Source: Colwellia sp. MB3u-41 (lineage in GTDB: Bacteria > Pseudomonadota > Gammaproteobacteria > Enterobacterales > Alteromonadaceae). Taken from it: a stretch of DNA of 64,000 nucleotides. Numbering within the stretch: the stretch's first letter is position 1; every line of letters begins with the position of its first letter. This document shows, piece after piece, positions 7,901 through 16,134 of this stretch. Both the position numbers and the translations under genes were made by a program. The DNA lies in assembly GCF_014076845.1 (NCBI RefSeq), contig NZ_JACGUT010000077.1, positions 186,001 through 250,000 on the forward strand, in the 5' to 3' direction. Below the pieces are notes generated by a model, which saw only the letters and a list, made by a program, of their open reading frames with translations, searched no databases and was not told the DNA's origin.

Positions 7901-9508
7901 ATTTTAGAATATAGAAATAATGAATTTAGTTTTAATGGAAAAGCGCTGAAATACAAAAATAAATTTATGCTCGTACCGGATAATAACCATAATTATCATA
8001 TCAAGGAAGGGAGTATTGAGCATAATGAACGTCAGTTTGTATTGGTAGATACCCAAACAACTGAAGTTATAATTAATGCGTCTTGGTTTGGCGAGTATCC
8101 AATGTTTTATTTTATTCGTCCTCATCTCATTATTATTTCTTCTTCTTATAAAGCTTTATTAGAAAGTTTACCTGCAGAAGACCTTAAATTATTAGCTTTT
8201 GATCATACGGCAATATATGAGTCTCTTTTATTTAATGCCATATTGAGATCACGGACTTTTTTTGAAAATATCAAAAAAATTATCTCCGGGAAAAAATTAA
8301 TTATTAATGCTCAAACCTGTGAAACTAAAGAAGAGCAGTGTTTCATTTTACCCTTCAATAAAGGGGAAGAAATTAGTGGTAACGAAGACACGTTAATACA
8401 ACAAGCGGCCGATATTTATGAGCAGCTAGTTTTACCAGAGAAAACACAAGCTAAAAATATATTATTACCACTTAGTGGCGGTTTTGACTCTCGATTATTA
8501 GCATGCCTAATGAAGAAAAATGATATTGATTTTCACAGTATTACGTTTGGCACGAAGGAAAGTACAGAACCCTTTATTGCTCGAAAAATAGCAAAGTCAC
8601 TCGATGTTAATTTAGATTATTTAGAATTAAAAGATGAATATTATGATCATTGGGGAGATGAGGTGACTAAATTAACCGGGGGGTTAAGTAATCATCGACA
8701 TTGTCATATGTATGCCTGTATGAGTGAGCATAATATAGGCAGTGAACATATTATGCATGGCTTTCTTGGTGATGTTTATGCTGGAGCATCGCAGCCTAAT
8801 AGTGCCTTAAATTTTTCAATGAGTAGCGACGAAGCTATAAATACATATATTAAAAAGCATACGGAAAACTCATGGGTTTGGAAGCAAATGTGTGAAGCGG
8901 AAAAAGATAATGTCACCGCTGATCTTATGGAAATAATGACTGAAAATAATTCAGTAAATTTGCCCTGTCATTTTGATGAGTATGTTCATAATGTTGACCG
9001 ACAATTTGCGTTAATTGCAAATGTCTTCACCCCAATTGAACAGTTTGGTAATGTTATACGTCCTTTTGCTAACAAGGATTACGCTTTATTTTTTAATACA
9101 TTACCATTTGAATATCGAAATAATAGAAAATTATTCAAGCAAGCGTGTCTTAAACTGTTTCCTAAAGAATTTAGTTTGGGAAACCAAGATCAGATCTACC
9201 AAGATAATAGTTTTAAAGGAAAATTAGAAAATTTATTGAGTAAGTATTATTCAAAAGTTGCTTATTCAACACTAAAATATAGTAAAGGTAAGTTTGTTAT
9301 CCGAAACCCGAAAGCAATCGAGAGGCATAATGAATTATTGTTTACAACTTTAAATGAAAAATTAAATCAGGCGATCTTACCTATATCTAAATTACTAGGT
9401 AAAGACTTAAATTATCTGAAAGTACTAAATAGTGACTTACAAGGACAGTACGGGGTCTTAGCCTTGGATGTATTACGGGAAGAAATAAATAGACTGAGAA
9501 GGGTTTAA
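7898..9508 (+). CDS. Asparagine synthase-like protein without an N-terminal catalytic Cys
   Basis: A 536-residue protein with the AsnB architecture. The N-terminal ~150 residues resemble a class-II glutaminase fold (NASWFGEYPMFYF strand), but the usual nucleophile Cys2 is absent: the protein begins Met-Ile-Leu-Glu. The synthetase half is intact in its PP-loop, LSGGFDSR (about residue 193), followed by ITFG. It is the second asparagine-synthase-like gene of the locus. Loss of Cys2 suggests it uses free ammonia or acts as an amide/ester-forming ligase (lasso-cyclase-type enzymes are a known parallel). The start was moved to ATG 7898 because of the ribosome site. Substrate unknown. Confidence 0.85.
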   Translation: MILEYRNNEFSFNGKALKYKNKFMLVPDNNHNYHIKEGSIEHNERQFVLVDTQTTEVIINASWFGEYPMFYFIRPHLIIISSSYKALLESLPAEDLKLLAFDHTAIYESLLFNAILRSRTFFENIKKIISGKKLIINAQTCETKEEQCFILPFNKGEEISGNEDTLIQQAADIYEQLVLPEKTQAKNILLPLSGGFDSRLLACLMKKNDIDFHSITFGTKESTEPFIARKIAKSLDVNLDYLELKDEYYDHWGDEVTKLTGGLSNHRHCHMYACMSEHNIGSEHIMHGFLGDVYAGASQPNSALNFSMSSDEAINTYIKKHTENSWVWKQMCEAEKDNVTADLMEIMTENNSVNLPCHFDEYVHNVDRQFALIANVFTPIEQFGNVIRPFANKDYALFFNTLPFEYRNNRKLFKQACLKLFPKEFSLGNQDQIYQDNSFKGKLENLLSKYYSKVAYSTLKYSKGKFVIRNPKAIERHNELLFTTLNEKLNQAILPISKLLGKDLNYLKVLNSDLQGQYGVLALDVLREEINRLRRV

Positions 9509-9622
9509 CTATACAAATATCAATCCTCATATATCTATTTTATAACAATATCTAGATATTAATTAAACATAACGCGGTAAATAAACCACGTTCGATAAAA
9601 AATTAAAATGTAGCCTTATTAA

Positions 9623-10708
9623 ATGAGTAAACTAGAAAAAAATAGATATGGAACCATTGATGGTTTACGAGGACTGGCAGCCATAAGTGTTGTTCTGTTT
9701 CATCTTTCGGGAAATTTAAAGGCAGAATTAGCTGAGTTGTTCCCTGACTTTGTTAATTTAGTTATTTCGTATGGTTATTTAGGTGTGCCCGTGTTTTTTG
9801 TGATTAGTGGCTTCGTTATTTCACTAAGTATTGGCTCAAAATCAATAACGAAGGGCTATTTTGGCGGCTTTGTTTTAAGAAGAAGTATTCGATTAGATCC
9901 CACATATTGGGTATCTATCTTGATTGCATTACTATTGTTATTGTTTAAGGAATATTACACAGGGGAAGTTATTAACTTCCCCTCTATTACTAATATTTTA
10001 TTTCACATGTTTTACTTGCAGGATGTTTTTGCCATCAGTCCGCAAATATCTGTAATTTACTGGACTTTATGTTTAGAAGTTCAGCTATATCTATTTTATA
10101 TCTTAAGTCTTTGGTTAGCACAAAAAATATCCACATTTAATTTCAGTAACTCTACTCAGCTTCACCATTTTATTATATTATTTCTGGGAGTGGGCTCATT
10201 ATTGACAGATTACAATCTGATCAGAATTCCTATCTCGGGGCTATTTATATCATCATGGCACTACTTTCTGATGGGAGTATTAGTAAGTAATGCTGTAAGA
10301 AAGTTACCAAATGCTGGATATATTCTTTTATTTTGGCTTGCTTTAGAAATTATGTTTCAAAGTACTGTATTTATTAAAGCTTATTCTATAGCCGGAATAT
10401 TATCTTGTGCGACTATTTATATCCTTTGGCGTAATGAAATGTTGAATAAAGCGCTTACGAGTGCACCCTTCCAATTTCTTGGTAAGATATCTTATACATT
10501 ATACCTATTGCATCCAGATATTGGTTGGAAGGTTATATCTGTAGGGAAATCAATATTTCATGGGAATTTGACGCCAGTAATTGCAGGAATGTTATTTTTA
10601 CTGGGTATTACCGTTAGTATCTTTGCTGCTTATATACTTCATTTAGTTGTAGAAAAACCAACGTTAATATTATGTAACAAGTTAAAAAAGCACCCATCGT
10701 TAAATTAA
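9623..10708 (+). CDS. OafA-type membrane acyltransferase (Acyl_transf_3)
   Basis: A 361-residue inner-membrane protein with about ten hydrophobic segments. It opens with the family signature DGLRGLAAISVVLFHL (about 13-28), whose histidine is the proposed catalytic residue, and continues with GVPVFFVISGFVIS and the RRSIRLDP arginine cluster. Members O-acylate cell-surface sugars using cytoplasmic acyl-CoA. It is the last gene of the plus-strand exopolysaccharide run and likely acetylates the polymer. A 114-bp gap precedes it, so it may have its own promoter. Confidence 0.9.
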   Translation: MSKLEKNRYGTIDGLRGLAAISVVLFHLSGNLKAELAELFPDFVNLVISYGYLGVPVFFVISGFVISLSIGSKSITKGYFGGFVLRRSIRLDPTYWVSILIALLLLLFKEYYTGEVINFPSITNILFHMFYLQDVFAISPQISVIYWTLCLEVQLYLFYILSLWLAQKISTFNFSNSTQLHHFIILFLGVGSLLTDYNLIRIPISGLFISSWHYFLMGVLVSNAVRKLPNAGYILLFWLALEIMFQSTVFIKAYSIAGILSCATIYILWRNEMLNKALTSAPFQFLGKISYTLYLLHPDIGWKVISVGKSIFHGNLTPVIAGMLFLLGITVSIFAAYILHLVVEKPTLILCNKLKKHPSLN

Positions 10709-10971
10709 CATATATATAAAATTTGCAGGATATATTAAGAGTATTGTTCTCTTTCACTTTTAGGCATTAGTAGATTATTTTATGATAGGTGCTAATAAGG
10801 TACATTTGAAATGCTAATCGCAGCTATTATTAGAGAGTAATAATTATCTGAAAGGATAAACTATGATCTGGTCAACTAAATTCAGACACCCTAGATAATT
10901 GGACTCCCTCACCCCTAACGAGTGAGGTAATATAAAAGTTACTACACAAATATATTATAAAGAGTCCTAAT

Positions 10972-12008
10972 ATGTGTCGTACCAAAGTTGGCGTTGATTT
11001 AGCAAAAGAAGTTATTCAAGTTTGTATTTATAGAAACAAAAAGGTGCAGTAAAATATTGAAATGACACCGAACGAATTTCTTTGTTGGCTAGTTAATGCA
11101 AAACCCGTCACGATAATATTTGAAGCGTGTGGCCAGTCGAATTACTGGCAGCAGTAAGCGATTTTGGCAGGTCACGATACGCGTTTAATTTCAGCAAAAT
11201 TAGTTGCTACGGTTAGAAAAAATCAAAAAATGGATAAAAATGATGCATTGGCTATTGTCCAGGCAGCATCATTACCCGATGTTATTTTTATTGGTGGTAA
11301 AACGGTTTAGCCGCAACAATTACAAACCATTAAGCGCTTAAGAGAGCTTGCTGTAAAACACCAAGGTGCCTGTCAGAAACAATTAGTGTCTTTATTATTG
11401 GGATTGAATATTCGTATTTCTAATCGAAAAGACGGTATTACCAGTGCGATAGACAGAGTGTTAGAAGATGCAACGAATGGATTGTCAGCCGAATGCCGTA
11501 TTGCAATAGATACAGCTAAAGTGTCTTTGAAAGTATCGATTGAAGCGGTTCAGCACTATGATGATTGTTTAGAAAAGTTAGTTACTACTTATGCTGATTG
11601 TAAAAAGCTACTCAAGCTTGAAGGTGTTGGTACCATGAATGCGATTAATCTATATCTCGCACTAGGTTGCTCCGACATAGGCGTATTCAGAAAGGTAAAG
11701 ACACTTCAGCCTGTATTGGTTTGACGCCTATTCAACATTCTTAGGGTGGTTTTGTTAAATTAGGCTCAATAGGAAAGCACTGTAAAAATAGCATGCTAAG
11801 AAGTCAGTTAATTTGTGGTGCAATGGCTGCGGTGAATCAAGCGGTTATACGAGAAGCCAAAACTAGAAATGATGTTTGGCTTAAAGGGCTTGTAGAACGA
11901 GGAAGTAAAAAGTGTGCAGTGGTGGCACTTGCTAACAAAACGGCAAGAACAGCTTACGCGATGCTAACACAAGGTACAGAGTATAAAGCTGAATTATTGG
12001 CAGCTTAA
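10972..12008 (+). pseudogene. Decayed IS110-family transposase
   Basis: Starting with ATG at 10972, the translation shows the IS110 N-terminus (CRTKVGVDLAKEVIQV, the DEDD domain) and then the middle and Transposase_20 parts (KLLKLEGVGTMNAINLYLALG). The frame is interrupted by stops at 11050, 11155 and 11308, a one-base shift near 11693, and a further stop at 11742 before the terminal part resumes at about 11793. At least two stops replace expected glutamines (CAA to TAA type). The element cannot make a functional transposase. It lies in the gap between two convergent operons. Its ends cannot be fixed; IS110 elements often lack terminal inverted repeats. Confidence 0.9.
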
Positions 12009-12262
12009 AAATAATTGAATCAAAAATGTAGTTTAAAAGCGTTCAAACAACAAAAATGCAAAACGAAGATAAAAATCAGCAGGCCAAGACAGTCCTTAAC
12101 ATAGAGTATAAAGCTCGTACCCTAGATTTGTCAGCCTGTTCGCGTAAATATAAAAGAGCCAGAGATAGCTTCTCATTTAGACCTCGTAAATAAGTACGCA
12201 TTTATTTCTTCAAGTATTTATTTTTGTTGTTGGCACGGAGGAGTCCACATAAGTTAAGTTCG

Positions 12263-12988
12263 CTAAGCTACCTTTTTCAATTCTCTTTCTTTACACTCAA
12301 ATTCATTGGGGTTTTGAAAACCAAGATATGAGTGCATTCTTTTGCTGTTGTACCACATCGTGATGTAGTTAAGCACATCTTGTTGAGCTGCATAACGTGT
12401 TCGATAGTTACGCCAATGCACGCGTTTTTGTTTTAAACTACCAAAGAAGCTCTCTGCTACCGCATTATCCCAGCAGCAACCTTTCTTACTCATACTGCCC
12501 ACAAAACCATGTAACCTGAGTATTCGTATATATTGATGAGTCGCATATTGACAGCTGGATCTGAATGTACTGTCAATCTAGCCTTTGGTTTTCGTTGCCA
12601 CATAGCCATGGTGAGTGCATCACAAACAAGTTGAGCTTTCCTCCTTGTACGCATGCTCCAACCGACAACTTTACGAGGGTACAGGTCGATTACTATCGCC
12701 AAATATAGCCAGACTTATTAAGTCCATATGTAGGTAATATCTTGCACCCACGGTTGATCAGGTTGTCGAACATCAAAGTTCTGCTCAAGTTCGTTCGCGT
12801 AAACGGGGTTGTTGTGTTCGCAGTTTTTCTGCGGCTAACTGGGAAGCTGAGTGCATTCAACGCTTTTTGAATACGTCTTTGAGGCTTTCTTTTCTGATAA
12901 CTATAATAATTGTTACTTTTTATACCCAGTACTTGACACATCAATATCACAGGCCAGATCTTCTTATGTTGGGCAATAAATGAATATT
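12263..12988 (-). pseudogene. Decayed IS3-family orfB (DDE transposase)
   Basis: Minus-strand pieces together give an IS3 orfB: the start with SFIAQHKKIWPVILMCQVLG, then VQDITYIW (first catalytic Asp) followed by two TAA codons near 12717, then [19 protein letters not shown] (second Asp), and NAVAESFFGSLK (catalytic Glu) up to the ending at 12263. There is a frameshift after HSD near 12550, and part of the region between the start and the DDE core is missing. All three catalytic positions are still readable, but the frame is broken several times. It partners the orfA remnant upstream. Confidence 0.9.
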
Positions 12989-13281
12989 TCACTTCGTTTC
13001 TTTTGCAAAGAAGACCGTCGCTTTTTTTAATATCTCACGCTCCATTTCTAGGCGCTTTACTTGGGCTTTAAGTTTACGGATTTCATCTTGCTCTGGCGTT
13101 AGCTTTCCGTTTCCTCTAAAAGCATGACCATCATCATTTTCAGCTTTTTTGATCCATCGACCAAGCACTTGAGCACTGACTTCTATATTTCTAGCTGCTT
13201 CTGCTACTGCGTAGTTTTGATCCCTAACGAGTGCAATTGCATCTAGTTTGAATTCTTTTGAATAAGTTTTACCGTTTTCAT
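12989..13281 (-). pseudogene. IS3-family orfA remnant, frameshifted at its start
   Basis: On the minus strand from ATG at 13281, the sequence soon hits a stop unless one base is restored within the first codons. After that it reads as a complete IS3 orfA of about 97 residues: a helix-turn-helix part (YSKEFKLDAIALV, VSAQVLGRWIKK) and a leucine-zipper tail (LKAQVKRLEMEREILKKA). The 293-bp length is not a multiple of three, which agrees with a single-base loss. The stop overlaps the start of orfB, the usual arrangement for programmed frameshifting in this family. Confidence 0.85.
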
Positions 13282-13403
13282 TTGTATCTCCAGTTAAGTC
13301 GATTATGTCTTAATTGGGGTAGGTGCCGTTAGCTATATGCATAGCGTATTATTATCCTGCACGTTAGTTATATTTGTTGTACGTACGTCGTTGCCTACAC
13401 CTT

Positions 13404-14495
13404 TTATTTAGAAAGCAACAAACGCTTATTATTTAGTTTTATTAGCTTATTAGTCAGTTGTTTTGATATCTTTGAGAGAGGAATTGACACTAAACATGAT
13501 GCAAGTATTACAAATGAAATTTTATATATTATTATTTTAGGATCGTCTGCAATTGAAATCCATCCAAAGTAGGTTTCTGATATTTGTATGAAAAAGGTGT
13601 GTACTAAAAAGATAGTAAAAGCATGATAATTAGAAAAAAGTAAGAATCTAGAAATAACTTGAATCGAAAAAGCATACTGAAGGATGGGTCGTAAAATCAA
13701 TAAAAGGCTAATAGCCAGGAATGCTACGGTCATATAGTAAATATCTTGGTAATAAGCATGGTTTGCTAAATTTATATCTAAATCTGTATTTAAATAGATA
13801 ATTAATATGTTAATACTACATATAACAATAATGATAGCCTGAAATTTATTATTACTAAATTTATTGGTTGCATATAACCAAGCCCCCCAAGCGTAATAAC
13901 CCATACTGGCTAATGGCTGATATAGATTAATTTCGTTGATACCCTTAAATTTTATAAGAAACATACTACCTATATTAGAGTTAGTGTGTCCTATTGATAA
14001 AATTATCGATACTAAAACAGGCAGTAATAGCCAATGGGCAGATCTACTTGAAAGTATGAATATGGGGAGAGTAAGTAGGGTAATAAATACTAATGTTCTC
14101 AAAAACCATACTTGTGAAATTGGATAGGGCTCATTTTCTATAGACATATTCATTGTTAATACATCAAAAAAATTGAAAATATTTACATTTAAAGTTGGGT
14201 GTAAAAGAAATATTAGAATAAAAGCCAATAAAACAATGATCAAATAAGGGGTGTATAGCCGTATTAATCGATTACTTATAAAATGAACACTATTTTTAGC
14301 TCTTAGAAAACTATAATAAGTAACAATTCCTGAAATCATGAACAGTGATGGAAAAAAAGCATTAACATAACTGCTGTAAGGCAAAAAGAACCAAGATAAA
14401 CCTAAATGAGCAAGTACAACTCTTAAAATTAAGAGTCCTCGTAGGTGATTTATAAATAACTTATCTGAGTTATTAACGTCTCTATTTATAATCAA
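13404..14495 (-). CDS. Membrane acyltransferase family 3 protein
   Basis: A 363-residue multi-pass protein with about ten hydrophobic segments. LRGLLILRVVLAHLGLSWFFLP near residues 18-39 corresponds to the acyltransferase-3 opening with its key histidine, and the RLIRLYTPYLI stretch supplies the conserved arginines. It likely O-acylates a surface glycan. It is the last gene of the minus-strand XrtA operon, 28 bp after the hexapeptide acyltransferase gene. It differs clearly from the acyltransferase at 9623, so the locus has two such enzymes. Confidence 0.85.
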   Translation of the reverse strand: MIINRDVNNSDKLFINHLRGLLILRVVLAHLGLSWFFLPYSSYVNAFFPSLFMISGIVTYYSFLRAKNSVHFISNRLIRLYTPYLIIVLLAFILIFLLHPTLNVNIFNFFDVLTMNMSIENEPYPISQVWFLRTLVFITLLTLPIFILSSRSAHWLLLPVLVSIILSIGHTNSNIGSMFLIKFKGINEINLYQPLASMGYYAWGAWLYATNKFSNNKFQAIIIVICSINILIIYLNTDLDINLANHAYYQDIYYMTVAFLAISLLLILRPILQYAFSIQVISRFLLFSNYHAFTIFLVHTFFIQISETYFGWISIADDPKIIIYKISFVILASCLVSIPLSKISKQLTNKLIKLNNKRLLLSK

Positions 14496-14523
14496 TTTAT
14501 CAACCCTTTATAAAGTAATAATA

Positions 14524-15147
14524 TTATTCATTTTTATTCTGCTTCTTTATGATGATTGCGGGGTTTCCTCCCGCAACTACCATAGCAGGTATATCTATGT
14601 TAACCACGCTGTTTGCTGAAATAACAGAGCCTTCTCCAATAGTTACACCTGGCAATATAATTGAGTTAGCCCCTATCCAAACATTGTCTTTTATTTCTAC
14701 AGGGATACTTTTTCCCTTTGTATTAACTCTATTAGCCACTAATGGGAATGAAATGTCATGGCCATTGTTATCAAAAATATGGCAATTAGCAGCAATAAGG
14801 CAGTTTTTTCCAATTTTAATTGATTGATTTGCGTGAATACAAGTACCGTGTATACGTGTATTACTACCTATTTTAATTACGGCACCTGCACTATCGGCAA
14901 GTAATTTAACAGGAGAGTGCATATTAATATGATATCCCTTATTTCTGGAATTTAGCACTACACCGTCGTCAATAATCAACTGACATTTTTCCCAAATATC
15001 AATCATTGGGATACCATTTAAATTTAACTGCCCTTGTATATCTATATTGTGTTTTGTAGATAAACGCCAAATAAAAATGTCTAGCCATAATTTTTTAGTG
15101 AAACTAATGGGCTTGATAATAATTTGAGTTATAAGTTTTCTTAGCAT
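14524..15147 (-). CDS. Hexapeptide-repeat (LbetaH) acyltransferase
   Basis: A 207-residue protein with left-handed beta-helix hexapeptide repeats from about residue 75 on (IKIGSNTRIHGTC, IKIGKNCLIAANC, VWIGANSIILPGVTIGEGSVI). It ends in the VVAGGNPAIIIKK pattern of the maltose/serine acetyltransferase-like group. It likely O-acetylates a sugar with acetyl-CoA in the cytoplasm. A catalytic histidine is plausible in HIFDNNGHDI. It sits between the VanZ-like gene and the acyltransferase-3 gene in one operon. The acceptor is presumably a sugar of the exopolysaccharide. Confidence 0.85.
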   Translation of the reverse strand: MLRKLITQIIIKPISFTKKLWLDIFIWRLSTKHNIDIQGQLNLNGIPMIDIWEKCQLIIDDGVVLNSRNKGYHINMHSPVKLLADSAGAVIKIGSNTRIHGTCIHANQSIKIGKNCLIAANCHIFDNNGHDISFPLVANRVNTKGKSIPVEIKDNVWIGANSIILPGVTIGEGSVISANSVVNIDIPAMVVAGGNPAIIIKKQNKNE

Positions 15148-15201
15148 GTTTAAATTCCATTATATTTCATCGATAATTCATTGTGATGTCGGGCTTGGAA
15201 G

Positions 15202-16134
15202 TTACTTCAGTTCAATACTCCGAATGTAAATTATTTTGTTTGATGTTAAGTTCATCGCGAAAAATGTTACTTCACTTAGGTTTGTAATATCAATATATCT
15301 TGACTTAGCAGCCGTGCTTATCTTATTTATTGGAATAATAATATTATTTATTTTCGGTGTTAATAAGGTGCAATAATCAAAACGATCGCCATAGGCTTGG
15401 TTACCTGTGTCATGAATCATATCGGTGATTTTTATACATAACGTAATAACTTCAATGCCCTCTAAATATAGGGAAGTCTTAAAGGAGTGATAACCCTCCC
15501 AGTTTTTGTAAAAATTATTTAAGGTCAATGTCGTATATTTCTGATTTGCGACTAATGTAGCTTTTAATATTTTATTTGTACTGATACTGTTAGTTTGTAA
15601 AAGCGATAGTGATTTTCCAGACCAGTTATTCAAGTCATTCTCAGAATTAAAAGCGGCCAAAGTTGGCAATCTAGAATTGATCAAATACTCCATTTTAATG
15701 GCGGAAAATAACGTTTTTTGTTGCTCTATAATTAAACTAATTGCAATAAATAATAATATTAATGAACTAGCATTAGTGCTTCTTTTAACGAAGTAACAAC
15801 TGTTTATAAGTAATGCACCCAAAAAGCTGAGGTATACATCGTTCCAGTCAAACTTCCTGCTAACTTTTATCTGTATTAACTCTATGATAACACCAAATGA
15901 AATAGCAATAATAAATGATAATACAAAAGGGGAAAACCTTAAATAATGCCTAAATTTAAGGTGGAATAGTGTGCTCAAAACAGCAAAAAAGAGGATATGC
16001 CCATTATTCCATAATAATAAGAATATTCTATTGTGATAGTCTGTAGGTCCGTCGATGAAAAAAAATAGGTATATCCCAGTAATTAGCAATATATATAGAA
16101 GGTTGTTTATATTTGCGCTTTTATTCTTCAACAT
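15202..16134 (-). CDS. VanZ-like membrane protein with extra C-terminal domain
   Basis: A 310-residue protein. The first ~140 residues form four or five membrane helices with the VanZ-like pattern (WNNGHILFFAVLSTLF, then FGVIIELIQIKVSRKFDWNDVYLSFLGALL, the E...R..D.ND signature). The remaining ~165 residues are a soluble, beta-rich region that looks like a carbohydrate-binding-type domain, unusual for plain VanZ proteins. The gene overlaps the end of the heparinase-like gene by 14 bp, indicating translational coupling. VanZ-like proteins are frequent in XrtA loci but have no settled role. Confidence 0.8.
   Translation of the reverse strand: MLKNKSANINNLLYILLITGIYLFFFIDGPTDYHNRIFLLLWNNGHILFFAVLSTLFHLKFRHYLRFSPFVLSFIIAISFGVIIELIQIKVSRKFDWNDVYLSFLGALLINSCYFVKRSTNASSLILLFIAISLIIEQQKTLFSAIKMEYLINSRLPTLAAFNSENDLNNWSGKSLSLLQTNSISTNKILKATLVANQKYTTLTLNNFYKNWEGYHSFKTSLYLEGIEVITLCIKITDMIHDTGNQAYGDRFDYCTLLTPKINNIIIPINKISTAAKSRYIDITNLSEVTFFAMNLTSNKIIYIRSIELK

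Larger units (their letters stand above)
10860..13320. mobile_element. Insertion-sequence graveyard between two convergent operons
   Basis: An IS110-family remnant (plus strand) and an IS3-family remnant (minus strand) lie side by side between the end of the plus-strand exopolysaccharide run and the end of the minus-strand XrtA operon. Both carry several inactivating changes. Element boundaries and target duplications could not be read, so the limits given are approximate. A short inverted repeat CCTCAC...GTGAGG occurs near 10906-10926, ahead of the IS110 remnant. Confidence 0.75.

Noticed and set aside
10864-10890. Sequence GATCTGGTCAACTAAATT before the IS110 remnant as a terminal inverted repeat
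   Set aside because: No inverted partner was found between 10700 and 13400, so an IS end could not be supported.
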